A stretch of DNA of 64,000 nt from Promethearchaeia archaeon (GTDB taxonomy: Archaea; Asgardarchaeota; Lokiarchaeia; Sigyniarchaeales; SOKP01): assembly GCA_029856145.1 (NCBI GenBank), contig JAHQWK010000020.1, positions 84,120 to 148,119 of the forward strand. The letters run 5' to 3'. Shown here piece by piece: positions 1 through 8,559 of this stretch; the stretch's first letter is position 1, and every line of letters starts with the position of its first letter. The notes under the pieces were generated by a model. It saw nothing but the letters and a program-made list of their open reading frames with translations. It made no database searches and had not been told where the DNA came from. Made by a program: the position numbers and the translations under genes.

Positions 1-82
1 CAATATTAATTTATTCTAGGTTATACAGAAAAAAAAGCTGTTCTTGCAATTTAATAATTAAATCTTAATGGAGATTCATTAA

Positions 83-1279
83 TTGAAAACCATCGTTGCT
101 TTGTCATATTTTCATCGTAAAATTGGTCCATTAGTCTTTTATTCTTATCCAAAAGATATGTTAGAAAGAGAATTATCACTTAAAATTGCAAACATTATGG
201 ATCAGCAATTTAGCGAAGGTTTTTTTACACATTCTTTTGAAAATTTAAAATCATTGAATTATTACTTCGAGATTCATTCAGATTGGGCTAGAGGAAATAA
301 AGAAATGTTGATGGTTTCAACAATTCTTGATCAGCAAATCTCTACTGAAGATGAAGAAAAAATCTCAATTTTATGTACAGAGTTTTCAGAACAATTACAA
401 TCAAATGAAGAGATTTATACTGCATTTTATATAAATGATGTAAATAATTTTGATGAAGAAGATCAGGAAAGCATAAGAAAAAACGAATCCTTAATAAAAG
501 CGTGGGTAGAGAATCTATATTGGTTTATTATAGAAGATACACGGGAAAAAACTGAAGAAGAGGAAATCGCAATCTTATTAAATGATAAACATATATTTAT
601 GACCTTAGAGAAGTTGTCCGAAGGTCCTATCTTATTAGAAGGGCTTAGAGAATGGTTCATTGAAAATTTTCCTGAAAAAAATTTTAATGAAATTATTGAA
701 ATATTAGATGAACGACAATTTATTTTTATTAATCAAATAGGCTTAGTAGAGAAATATGTACTTTTAGTAAAAGAAGTAAATGCTGAAAGAATACCACCAG
801 ATAGCATCATTGAATATATTGATGATAAACCAGAATTGATTGAATTGCTTCTCCCTAAAGTTCAAGAATATTTTAGTGAATATGAAAAGAAAACTAGGGA
901 AGACATAAAGGAAGATGCTTTCACATTATATCAAATTATGGCAGATCCAAAAAAGTATAGTGTTCTTTCAGAATTAAGAAATGGATTAATATCAAAAGAT
1001 AAATTACCAAAATTAGTATCGAAAAAATCTTTGGATTCATTAATGGAAAATATTGAATTCTTAAAGAAATTTGATGTAATTGAAGAATTAAATTATAATA
1101 GTGAAACTTATATTGTTTTAAAGACCAATTTGCAAATAACAACTGCATTTCCAGAATGGATGAGAAAATTATTACCAAAAGAATCTGAACCCGTGGTAGC
1201 AGATAAGTATAAAGCAAATAGAAATAAAAGTAAAAAAACTTCAAAAAATAAAAAAAGTAAAAATTCTAAAAAAAAGTAA
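83..1279 (+). CDS. Longin-like protein with lysine-rich tail, function unknown
   Basis: No function can be assigned. The protein has 398 residues. It opens with a hydrophobic strand followed by KIGPLVFYSYP, a pattern I associate with longin/roadblock-like alpha-beta folds in Asgard archaeal proteins; this is inference, not a profile match. The middle is acidic and helical, and residues about 285-345 (SVLSELRNG, then a second helix and a beta-like end) look like a winged helix. The last 30 or so residues are almost only Lys, Asn and Ser and are probably disordered. The TTG start is chosen because GGAG at 70-73 lies nine bases upstream. A small winged-helix gene follows 35 bp downstream on the same strand and may be co-transcribed. 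Confidence 0.7.
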   Translation: MKTIVALSYFHRKIGPLVFYSYPKDMLERELSLKIANIMDQQFSEGFFTHSFENLKSLNYYFEIHSDWARGNKEMLMVSTILDQQISTEDEEKISILCTEFSEQLQSNEEIYTAFYINDVNNFDEEDQESIRKNESLIKAWVENLYWFIIEDTREKTEEEEIAILLNDKHIFMTLEKLSEGPILLEGLREWFIENFPEKNFNEIIEILDERQFIFINQIGLVEKYVLLVKEVNAERIPPDSIIEYIDDKPELIELLLPKVQEYFSEYEKKTREDIKEDAFTLYQIMADPKKYSVLSELRNGLISKDKLPKLVSKKSLDSLMENIEFLKKFDVIEELNYNSETYIVLKTNLQITTAFPEWMRKLLPKESEPVVADKYKANRNKSKKTSKNKKSKNSKKK

Positions 1280-1314
1280 CTCCCAGAAAATAGTCTTTTT
1301 AAGAACGAATAATA

Positions 1315-1566
1315 ATGCCTAAAAAAGAAGAAACTCATGAGGATTTAAAAAATCTTTTAGGTTATATGGGAATTGAAATACTGGTAGCAATTAATAATGG
1401 AGCTAAAAATTATGAAACAATAAAATTATTTTCTGGCTTACCAATTTCTTGTATAAACGGGAGAATACCAGTTTTACGTGACTTAGGTCTTATAAAACAA
1501 AATAACGATGAATATTTTTTAACAGAGAAAGGAATTCATTTTCGAAAAAGATTAGAAGTAGAATAA
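1315..1566 (+). CDS. Small winged-helix protein
   Basis: This 83-residue protein has the helix-turn-helix plus wing layout of archaeal MarR/ArsR-like DNA-binding domains. Residues 10-30 form helix 1, 35-60 carry the recognition-helix region (ETIKLFSGLPISCINGRI), and LIKQNNDEYFLTEKG forms the wing. No partner or effector domain is present, so the target is unknown. It sits 35 bp after the longin-like gene and probably shares its transcript. The ATG start gives a complete domain. A structural, non-DNA-binding role is also possible. Confidence 0.65.
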   Translation: MPKKEETHEDLKNLLGYMGIEILVAINNGAKNYETIKLFSGLPISCINGRIPVLRDLGLIKQNNDEYFLTEKGIHFRKRLEVE

Positions 1567-1574
1567 TTTATAAA

Positions 1575-1655
1575 GTTTGACATCAGTTTGGGGCGACAAT
1601 GTCATCGCTACCGAGCAAGTAGCTAGCTTTGTCATAAGTTCATCATCTGTCAATT
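1575..1655 (-). ncRNA. C/D box small RNA (rRNA 2'-O-methylation guide)
   Basis: Read on the minus strand, a C box ATGATGA (1646-1640), a C'-like GCGATGA (1608-1602) and a D box CTGA (1586-1583) are closed by a perfect 6-bp terminal stem: TTGACA (1653-1648) pairs with TGTCAA (1582-1577). This is the kink-turn arrangement of archaeal C/D box sRNAs that direct fibrillarin-mediated 2'-O-methylation. The D guide is TTGTCGCCCCAAA; its complement resembles the TTGGGGCGAC motif I recall from large-subunit rRNA. The upstream guide contains CTACTTGCTCGG. The C to C' interval is 31 nt, longer than usual, and a canonical D' box is not visible. It lies just after the leftward DUF2095-like gene and may be cut from its 3' end. 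Confidence 0.75.
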
Positions 1656-1659
1656 GATA

Positions 1660-2145
1660 CTAATCTTCTTTACTATTTAATTCTTGATTATTAATCTCCT
1701 TTTTATAGTACTTTCTCATATAATATCCGGGTCGTTTTAAACCACCACATTCATCAATTATTTGCTTTAACCCTCCTTCTTGCGAAATGATGTTTTCATA
1801 TCTAATATAATCTTGTTGTGTAATTTCATTTCTTTCCATTAAGTAATCTAAAATATTAATTGCTTCTTCATTTTTTGTACACCTTCTTAAAAAGTCAATC
1901 ACTCCAGGATTAAATAATTCATTAGGATATAAATTATTAGATTCCTGAGGTTTTTCCTCATTTTCTTGCTCTACATCCATATCAATTGAATTCATTTTTA
2001 TTGATTTTTTTCTTGTTGAAATTTCTTCAATCAAATGAGGGAATTGCTTATTAAGTTCATCTTTATCATAAGATATTTTTAATCCGTTTGATTCTTCAAT
2101 TTCAACTTTTTTGAGATCTTTTCTATTTTTATTTTTTTTTTTCAT
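1660..2145 (-). CDS. DUF2095-like archaeal protein
   Basis: This 161-residue protein resembles the archaeal uncharacterised family I know as DUF2095. Its core (about 70-150) has FNPGVIDFLRRCTKNEEA, a helical LDYLMERNEIT segment and an aromatic GYYMRKYYKK end. The first 60 residues are strongly charged and begin with a Lys/Asn cluster, which suggests RNA or DNA binding or disorder. No catalytic motif is visible. It is transcribed away from rpl15e, and the C/D box sRNA lies directly downstream on the same strand. The family assignment is from memory of conserved motifs. Confidence 0.65.
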   Translation of the reverse strand: MKKKNKNRKDLKKVEIEESNGLKISYDKDELNKQFPHLIEEISTRKKSIKMNSIDMDVEQENEEKPQESNNLYPNELFNPGVIDFLRRCTKNEEAINILDYLMERNEITQQDYIRYENIISQEGGLKQIIDECGGLKRPGYYMRKYYKKEINNQELNSKED

Positions 2146-2320
2146 AATAATAATGATTTCTATTTATAGTTGAGTCTTTAAACGAATATTGGTTATACAA
2201 TTATTAATTTATATAATTATAGAACATCCAAAAATTTTTGCTCATAATAGAAAATAATAAAATTAATTAATTTCAGTAAATTTTTGAAGATATAATAAAA
2301 TAAAAGATTGTAGTGAGAAA

Positions 2321-2905
2321 TTGAAGTCTGGATATAGCTATGTAAAAGAGACTTTTGAGAAACATGAAAAAGGTTATAAAACACCTCATTGGTATCGTGG
2401 AATTGAATATCGAAAGGGTAGATCAATTCAAAGAGTTGAAAAACCAACTAATATTCATCGCGCAAGAACTTTAGGTTATAAAGCAAAACAAGGATATATA
2501 ATAGTTAGAGCTAGAATAAGAAAGGGAGGAATGCATAAAACTCGTCCAAAGCGAGGTAGAAAACCAAGAGCAATGGGTGTTTCTAAGTATACAACTGGAA
2601 AAAATCTTCAATGGATCGCTGAGGAACGTGTTCAAAGAAAGTATCCAAACATGCAGGTTCTTAACAGTTATAAAGTCTATTCTGATGGGAAACATTGGTA
2701 TTATGAAACAATTTTAGTTGATCCTAATCACCCTGTCATCAAGTCGGATCCCAAAATTAACTGGATAGTTCAACCACAACATACAAAAAGAGTAACTCGT
2801 GGTCTTACATCTGCGGGAAAAAGAGCTCGGGGATTAAATAAGAAAGGTTGGGGTTCAGAAAAAACTCGACCAAGCATTAGAGCTAATAAAGGTCGTGGAA
2901 AGTAG
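2321..2905 (+). CDS. rpl15e: Large-subunit ribosomal protein L15e
   Basis: This is a structural protein of the 50S subunit shared by archaea and eukaryotes (eL15). Diagnostic segments include SGYSYVKETF at the N-terminus, RARTLGYKAKQGY around residues 47-59, the basic KTRPKRGRKPRAMG loop that threads into rRNA, and the C-terminal GLTSAGKRARGL. The length of 194 residues is normal for the family. The start is TTG, chosen because family members begin just before the GYxSYVKE segment. The gene stands alone. In many archaea L15e is adjacent to the RNase P p30 gene, which here is 4.5 kb away. Confidence 0.97.
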   Translation: MKSGYSYVKETFEKHEKGYKTPHWYRGIEYRKGRSIQRVEKPTNIHRARTLGYKAKQGYIIVRARIRKGGMHKTRPKRGRKPRAMGVSKYTTGKNLQWIAEERVQRKYPNMQVLNSYKVYSDGKHWYYETILVDPNHPVIKSDPKINWIVQPQHTKRVTRGLTSAGKRARGLNKKGWGSEKTRPSIRANKGRGK

Positions 2906-2959
2906 TAAGATTATATGATTTTATGAAATTAAAATAGAAATTTAATTTTTACTTATTCT

Positions 2960-3757
2960 CTACAATGTGTTTACTGAAATAGTCATCCCGCCATCTAAAA
3001 TCATGTTCTGGCCTGTTATATAATCTGAAGCAGGTGAAGCTAAAAATAAAGCGACATCAGCAACTTGTCTTGGTTCCCCAATTCTGTCTAATGGAAGTTT
3101 AACATTTCTTTTTTTCATAAATTCTCGAATAAATTCAGGATTACCCTTGTACATAGGTGTTAAAAATAAACCTGGACAAATTCCATTCACTGTAATATTA
3201 GTGGCCCCGAGTTCCAGAGCCCAAAGCTTCGTAAAACTAATAAGCGCTGCTTTACTTACACTATATATTCCTATATATGGATTAGCTCCGCATTCTGTAC
3301 CTGCACATGAGGCAATATTAATAATTTTTCCTGCTATAGGTTTGAAATCTTGTTTACTCATTTTTCTATAGAATGATTTTGTTACATTCCAAGCACCTTT
3401 AACATTTACATCCATGACTTTATCATAATCTTCTTCTTTTGCAACAAGTGAAAATGTACCTACTCTGACACCTGCATTATTCACCAATATAAACACATTA
3501 TCAAACTTTTCAAAAACTTCTTTTCTCATTTCTTTAACTTGATTGACATCAGATATATCTGCTTGAGCTAATAAAATATCCACATTATATTTATTCAAAA
3601 TGATTTCGCGAGTTTTTTCGATACTTTCAAGATTTATATCATTTAATACTAAACTAGCACCTTTACTTGCATAAGCAATTGCCATTTCACGACCAAATCC
3701 ACTTCCTGCCCCTGTAACAAGGGCTACTTTTCCTTCTAAAAAGTTTTTATTCATCAT
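2960..3757 (-). CDS. Short-chain dehydrogenase/reductase (SDR)
   Basis: A classical NAD(P)H-dependent SDR of 265 residues. The Rossmann motif TGAGSGFG lies at about 16-23, NNAG at about 93-96, the catalytic Ser in the IASCAG segment, and the YSVSK Tyr/Lys pair at about 167-171. The C-terminus ends with the family's YITGQNMILDGG motif. Asp in the VLNDIN segment after strand 2 suggests NAD preference. The substrate cannot be read from sequence; 3-oxoacyl reductase, gluconate or sorbitol dehydrogenase types are all possible. It lies 39 bp downstream of a ThDP-dependent enzyme gene on the same strand, so the two may share a pathway. Confidence 0.92.
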   Translation of the reverse strand: MMNKNFLEGKVALVTGAGSGFGREMAIAYASKGASLVLNDINLESIEKTREIILNKYNVDILLAQADISDVNQVKEMRKEVFEKFDNVFILVNNAGVRVGTFSLVAKEEDYDKVMDVNVKGAWNVTKSFYRKMSKQDFKPIAGKIINIASCAGTECGANPYIGIYSVSKAALISFTKLWALELGATNITVNGICPGLFLTPMYKGNPEFIREFMKKRNVKLPLDRIGEPRQVADVALFLASPASDYITGQNMILDGGMTISVNTL

Positions 3758-3796
3758 ATTTTTCTCTTAAATTAATTAAATTATAAAAAGAATTAC

Positions 3797-5530
3797 CTAT
3801 TTTCCAAATAAACCCTTATTTTTTTTATAAAGACCAAGTAATTTCATTGCGGGGGGTGTTTCAAAAGCAATATCTACATCAATGACTGCTGGTTTTTTTG
3901 AATCAATGGCACGTTGCAATGCTGTTTTTATTTCTTCGGGGTTACTTATCTTCTCTCCATGGCATCCAAAACCTCGAGCAATTTCTGCATAATCTATTGG
4001 TGGAAAATCTACATCATAGTATCTTTTATCCAAATTAAGTTTTTGATTTGATTTTATCATACCCCACGCGCAATTATTACCGATTATAATAATTATAGGA
4101 AGATTTAACCTTACTGCTGTTTCCAATTCTTGTACATTAAACATAAAGCTACCATCTCCAGTAATACATACGACTAATTTATCTGGTTTAGCCATTTGTG
4201 CGCCAATAGCATATGGAATCCCAATACCTAAATGACCCATTGAAACAGAGCGAAAAAAACTTCTTGGGGGGCGCGGTTTAAGACTTATTAAATCCAATGA
4301 AAAAACAAAAATATCTCCCCCATCGATGACTAGTTGTGTATCATCTGGTATGAAATCTAGAACTTCATATATAAGTCTGTGAGGTTTCATGGGTAATTTA
4401 TTAGATTTTAACATTTTTTCTATCTGTTGTTTATCACTTTTCCTTACATCTTGCAAATATTCATTCCATTGAGACCATTCAGTAACTTTTTCTTTAGGAA
4501 GATTCTTTTCCATTTCTTCTAATAGTTGATTAATGACAGCTTTGGCATCTCCAACAATTGCAACGTTCACTGGTCTATTTTTACCAATTTCTGTCGGGTC
4601 TATATCAACTTGGATAATTTTTTGATCTTGATTCCAAAGAGGGGAAGCTCCATAAATAATTGTATGGTCCCATTTACACCCAAGAGAGAGGACTACATTT
4701 GCTTCAATAGCAGCTCTTCTATATGCCATTGCAGTCAATTTTCCTCCTACAAATGTTTTATCTGTTGTAACTGCTCCTATCCCGCTTAAAGTTGTTCCAA
4801 CAGGAATATTGTAGGTTTCTGATAGCTTATTTACCTCATTAAAAGCTTCTGAAGCTATGACACCGCCACCAGCTACAATTAAAGGTTTATTAACAGTCTT
4901 TAAAAGCTCTACTGCCTTAATTATACAGTCTATATTTCCAGCAGGTCTATATAATGGACGATAATGTTCTGGATCTAAAACTTTTTTAAAATCCTCCTCC
5001 GTAGCTTCTCTAACTAATGCTGTTTCCCTTAATTCGAGAAATACAGGCCCCCTTCTTCCAGTCAACGCAGTTTTTATACATCTTTGAACGGCATGTGGTA
5101 TTTCATATGGATCTTCTACTGAAACTTGTAATTTTGTAATAGGTTTCATTAAACTCATTTGGTCTAAATCACCTTGCAATATTCCGATATTATCAAACAT
5201 TCTAGCGATTTGAGAACCAATTACCAACATTGGTATCGAATCTGCATTTGCTGCAGCAACAGCGGGGATCAGATGAGTGACTCCAGGACCTGCTGTCCCA
5301 AAACAAACCCCTATTTCTCCAGTTGCTCTTGCCCATGCGTCTGCCATATGTGCTCCAGCTTGTTCGTGCCGTACCATTACAGTGTCAATACCTTCTTCAC
5401 GACCCCAGCGCCCAATAGCATCATAAATCTTTAGTAATTCTCCACCAACAAGACCAAAAATTTTAGTAATGCCTTCTTTTATTAGGCATTTAACTAGTAA
5501 ATCGCCACCATTTAACATTTGATTTGACAT
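3797..5530 (-). CDS. ThDP-dependent acetolactate synthase-like enzyme
   Basis: A 577-residue enzyme of the ThDP-dependent decarboxylase/carboligase superfamily with the usual order of domains. The N-terminal pyrimidine-binding domain carries the activating Glu in RHEQAGAHMAD; a central domain contains VAGGGVI; the C-terminal diphosphate-binding domain has GDGSFMFN followed by GNN. Its organisation matches acetolactate synthase large subunits. The RGPVFLELRE segment differs from the typical PVLLDIPKDV of IlvB, and no regulatory subunit gene is next to it. A related role such as glyoxylate carboligase or sulfoacetaldehyde acetyltransferase therefore remains possible. The SDR gene lies downstream on the same strand. 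Confidence 0.85.
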   Translation of the reverse strand: MSNQMLNGGDLLVKCLIKEGITKIFGLVGGELLKIYDAIGRWGREEGIDTVMVRHEQAGAHMADAWARATGEIGVCFGTAGPGVTHLIPAVAAANADSIPMLVIGSQIARMFDNIGILQGDLDQMSLMKPITKLQVSVEDPYEIPHAVQRCIKTALTGRRGPVFLELRETALVREATEEDFKKVLDPEHYRPLYRPAGNIDCIIKAVELLKTVNKPLIVAGGGVIASEAFNEVNKLSETYNIPVGTTLSGIGAVTTDKTFVGGKLTAMAYRRAAIEANVVLSLGCKWDHTIIYGASPLWNQDQKIIQVDIDPTEIGKNRPVNVAIVGDAKAVINQLLEEMEKNLPKEKVTEWSQWNEYLQDVRKSDKQQIEKMLKSNKLPMKPHRLIYEVLDFIPDDTQLVIDGGDIFVFSLDLISLKPRPPRSFFRSVSMGHLGIGIPYAIGAQMAKPDKLVVCITGDGSFMFNVQELETAVRLNLPIIIIIGNNCAWGMIKSNQKLNLDKRYYDVDFPPIDYAEIARGFGCHGEKISNPEEIKTALQRAIDSKKPAVIDVDIAFETPPAMKLLGLYKKNKGLFGK

Positions 5531-5596
5531 ATTTAGACCTATTACAAATAAAAAATAAAGTTTATGATAAAAAGAGATTCAACAAATATGTACAAA

Positions 5597-6040
5597 TTAG
5601 AGGGCAATCAATTCGAGATAATAACCTAAAATATCTTTTGTGTCTAAATAGAAAAATTCAACTCTTCCAACTTTTCCTGATTGAATCACATCTATATTAT
5701 ATACATTCTTAAAATGATTAATTTTTGTCTCAGTATTTTTGGTATATACGCCTAAATGATGTAAGCCTATATTTCCTTCTTTAAGAAATTCAGAATATAA
5801 ATGATCACCAGTAGATTCTAATAATTCAATAATTTCAAACTGTTTACCACTAAAATTTAGCATTATTTTTTTCATTTTAAATTCCACTTCTTTTCCTTTA
5901 TAAGTTACAGTGCTAGTTTGTTCAATAACCTTGATTTTTCCATTAAGATCCAGTAAAACATTATACAATGATGCTGCTTTTTCAATATCTTTAACTAAGA
6001 TTCCAATTTGATCAAATTTTGATAATTTTAGTTTTAACAT
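5597..6040 (-). CDS. VOC-family protein, methylmalonyl-CoA epimerase-like
   Basis: A 147-residue vicinal-oxygen-chelate fold protein with two beta-alpha-beta-beta-beta modules: residues 1-75 start FDQIGILVKDIEKA, and residues 85-147 contain IGLHHLGVYTKN. Candidate metal ligands are Gln near the start of module 1, His in LHHLG, and Glu in the final YYLEL. This pattern fits methylmalonyl-CoA epimerase and glyoxalase-type enzymes. The His usually found at the first position is replaced by Gln (DQIG), as in some epimerase-like members. It lies between the ThDP enzyme and the sulfurtransferase genes on the same strand. Confidence 0.75.
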   Translation of the reverse strand: MLKLKLSKFDQIGILVKDIEKAASLYNVLLDLNGKIKVIEQTSTVTYKGKEVEFKMKKIMLNFSGKQFEIIELLESTGDHLYSEFLKEGNIGLHHLGVYTKNTETKINHFKNVYNIDVIQSGKVGRVEFFYLDTKDILGYYLELIAL

Positions 6041-6057
6041 AATTGCTAAATTAATTT

Positions 6058-7347
6058 TTATTTTACTTCTTTTGCAAACTGTAATTTAGAAATTGGTTTT
6101 TTTAAGGGAAATTCCCCTTTTAAGATCATTGATTTCAATTGTTCAGCTAATTTTATTGCTCCATATCTATCTGATTGTCTTAAAACAATTGGGATATCTT
6201 TGCCTTCGAATTCAATTGTTTTTAAATCTAATTCAAAAGCTTCTGGACATAAATGAGTACAATTGCCACAATTAAAACAGCGGGAACGATCTATAGCAGA
6301 GATCATACCCTCTTTTATAATAAACGCATTAGTAGGACATTTATCAATAGCTTTGCACTCTTCACAATTTTTACAGGCATCTGGATTAAACCTCATAAAA
6401 AAATTATTTTTCCAAACATCGCCATAAGTGATTTCTCCTACTTTTTCACGTCCTACGAGACTTAAAATTGTTAATTTAACTAATTTATCAGATTTTATTA
6501 TATTATTGAAGATATTCTCATTTAATATAGGAATAGGGAGGGCTAAGCTACAAATAGGCTCCAATCCATAAGAAGTTTTGAATGCACCCATGTATTCTGG
6601 TTTCATTCCTTTAAATGGAGCGATAGTCATCATATTAGGTTTTTCTATATAATTACGAGTTCCAGGACCCATGAGATGTCCTATATTTCCGTTTACAAGA
6701 ACAGGAGAACCAACACCAAACGATTCAAATTCAGGATCATTTTGAAAGGGATTAAGTGCTCCACATCCAGAAAAAGTAATTTCTGTTTTATTAGGTGAAA
6801 AAGGAAGACAAGAGAAAATTGTGTTAACATTATAAGTTTCGCAATTTATCATAGCATTGTAATTCTTTATAGCTTGTCTAGTTCCTGCTAATTTGGCAAA
6901 TTGCATATCTTCTAAATCCATTACTTTTTCGATGGTTTCACCTTCAGCACTCTTAGCTAAGATTTCTATAGGTTTTCCTTCAGCAATTTCTCTAAATAAA
7001 GAACCACCACAATAATTGTCTTTCGTACGACTTTGAGTAGTTCCATAGATAATTAGATCCACTATACCTAAATATTCATTTGGACAAGGTCCAGGAAAAG
7101 CAGGTATTCCATTAATATCAACTTCAGTAAATTTTCTCAAAGTTTTCGGTGGTGAGAGTCGAAAAGAGAAAATCCCCATAATTCCGCTCATAAGCCCTTT
7201 TGTTGCTGTTGTAACGATATCAACATCTTCAAATTTAACTTTCTTACCTTCACTTATTTGATCTATTAATTCTTGAACGGTTAATACCACAGCGGACCCA
7301 TTTTCAACCTTCTTTCTGATTTCTGAAAGCTTTCTTTTTTTGGCCAC
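6058..7347 (-). CDS. L-aspartate semialdehyde sulfurtransferase with fused ferredoxin
   Basis: A 429-residue protein of the DUF39 homocysteine-biosynthesis family. In methanogens this family (MA1821 type) converts aspartate semialdehyde and sulfide to homocysteine with help from a separate ferredoxin (MA1822 type). Here both parts are in one chain. The DUF39 domain fills about 1-315, with Cys in YCGGSLFRE and FSGCGALNP as candidate sulfur-carrying residues. A two-cluster ferredoxin domain with CKNCEECKAIDKCP and CFNCGNCTHLCP fills about 320-385. A short C-terminal extension follows. The gene is 17 bp upstream of the VOC gene, so the group is probably one transcript. Involvement in methionine biosynthesis is inferred from the family. 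Confidence 0.85.
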   Translation of the reverse strand: MAKKRKLSEIRKKVENGSAVVLTVQELIDQISEGKKVKFEDVDIVTTATKGLMSGIMGIFSFRLSPPKTLRKFTEVDINGIPAFPGPCPNEYLGIVDLIIYGTTQSRTKDNYCGGSLFREIAEGKPIEILAKSAEGETIEKVMDLEDMQFAKLAGTRQAIKNYNAMINCETYNVNTIFSCLPFSPNKTEITFSGCGALNPFQNDPEFESFGVGSPVLVNGNIGHLMGPGTRNYIEKPNMMTIAPFKGMKPEYMGAFKTSYGLEPICSLALPIPILNENIFNNIIKSDKLVKLTILSLVGREKVGEITYGDVWKNNFFMRFNPDACKNCEECKAIDKCPTNAFIIKEGMISAIDRSRCFNCGNCTHLCPEAFELDLKTIEFEGKDIPIVLRQSDRYGAIKLAEQLKSMILKGEFPLKKPISKLQFAKEVK

Positions 7348-7466
7348 TAGAAATCCTCACATAAATTCAAAAGCTAACATTTTAAATATTTATTTATAAT
7401 AAAATTTTTTTATTTTTATAATTCTTAAGATAATTATAGAGAGTTTAGCAGTTTTTTGAGGTTATA

Positions 7467-8192
7467 TTGTTTTTGTCATATTTTGAATCAAGACTACCAG
7501 CAGATTTCGATAATTTTACAGAAATGCTTAAAAAATTAGAATTTTGTGAAAAGCTAGGGATTAAAAATGTTATTTTGGAGCCTATAAATAAATTAAAAGT
7601 AATACCATTAGAAATAAAAAAGAAAATAAAAAGCAATACAACACTAAACGTATTTTTTCGAATTAATTTAAGATTAAATAATCTTGAGGATTTCAAAAAA
7701 AGAATTAAACAATATAACAATTGTTCTGACATCCTTTCAATTGAGTCCTTAAATAAAGAAGTTCAATTACAAGCAGCAAGAGATTCAAGGGTTGATATTA
7801 TCTCTTTTTCTAATCTGCAGATAATTAAAACACTTACTCCCGGAGTAATCTCACTCACTAAACAAAATAATTCATTTTTGGAATTTTCGTTAGCTTCAAT
7901 CATGATAACAAACAAGGCAAACCAATCAAAAAATTTTAGAAATCTATATAGATTTATCCAGTTAGCTTTAAAATATAAAGCAAATTGTATCATTAGCGGA
8001 AATTTTGATGATTTGTATGATCTTAGACACCCTAGAGCCTTAATAAGCATTTGCAATTCTCTTTTAGGAATTTCTTTAGATAGAGCAAAGAAAATCTTTA
8101 TAGTAAATCCAATTTTATTGTTGGAGAGAACTGAAAAACATCATAGTAATAAACTTGAACCAGAAGTTAGATTAATTAAAGGTGGGGATTAA
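7467..8192 (+). CDS. rnp3: RNase P protein component 3 (p30/Rpp30)
   Basis: A 241-residue PHP-like TIM-barrel protein and subunit of archaeal RNase P, which trims tRNA 5' leaders. FCEKLGIKNVILEP near the N-terminus, VDIISF in the middle and the C-terminal ISGNFDDLYDLRHPRALI block are characteristic of Rpp30. The TTG start at 7467 is supported by GAGG at 7458-7461. Pop5 overlaps its stop codon, which gives a two-gene RNase P operon as in other archaea, although the proteasome and exosome genes that often follow are not here. Confidence 0.88.
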   Translation: MFLSYFESRLPADFDNFTEMLKKLEFCEKLGIKNVILEPINKLKVIPLEIKKKIKSNTTLNVFFRINLRLNNLEDFKKRIKQYNNCSDILSIESLNKEVQLQAARDSRVDIISFSNLQIIKTLTPGVISLTKQNNSFLEFSLASIMITNKANQSKNFRNLYRFIQLALKYKANCIISGNFDDLYDLRHPRALISICNSLLGISLDRAKKIFIVNPILLLERTEKHHSNKLEPEVRLIKGGD

Positions 8193-8527
8193 TAATAGGT
8201 CGAAAAGAAAGGCAGAGATATATTTCCTTTAAAATAATTAAAGAAAATAAAATAGATATCACTCAAAATTCACTTTTAAAATCAATTTGGCAATCGATCT
8301 GGAGATATTTTGGATTGAAAGAAGCAAATAAAATTGGATTATGGTTAATAGAACTTAATTTGGATGAAGAATATGGAATTATAAGATGTTCTCACCAGAC
8401 TAAAGAAACAATAATTTCTGCTTTAAGCCTTGTAAAAGAAATTAATGGAATAAAAGTCATTCTATCACCATTTAAAACTTCAGGAACTATTCTATCACTA
8501 AAAAAAAGAATTAATAAAGAAAAATAG
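8192..8527 (+). CDS. rnp2: RNase P protein component 2 (Pop5), ATA start
   Basis: The reading frame matches archaeal Pop5 through its whole length: RKERQRYISFKII at the start, a central GIIRCSHQTKETIISAL, and INGIKVILSPFKTSGTI at the end. The conserved N-terminus lies upstream of the first ATG/GTG/TTG codon in frame (TTG at 8315), which would remove about 40 residues of the fold. The most plausible start is ATA at 8192 (or 8195), placed in a TAATA overlap with the rnp3 stop and preceded by GGTGGGG (8181-8187). It would give about 111 residues, normal for Pop5. Either a near-cognate start or a G-to-A change or base error explains this. Confidence 0.8.
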   Translation: MIGRKERQRYISFKIIKENKIDITQNSLLKSIWQSIWRYFGLKEANKIGLWLIELNLDEEYGIIRCSHQTKETIISALSLVKEINGIKVILSPFKTSGTILSLKKRINKEK

Positions 8528-8559
8528 ATTTAGATTAAAAAATTATTTTTTAATTGAAA

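Noticed and set aside
936..1338. Leftward Phe/Leu-rich frames opposite the first gene
   Set aside because: They are antisense shadows of the Lys-rich tail and AT-rich coding sequence, with no ribosome binding site or recognisable domain.
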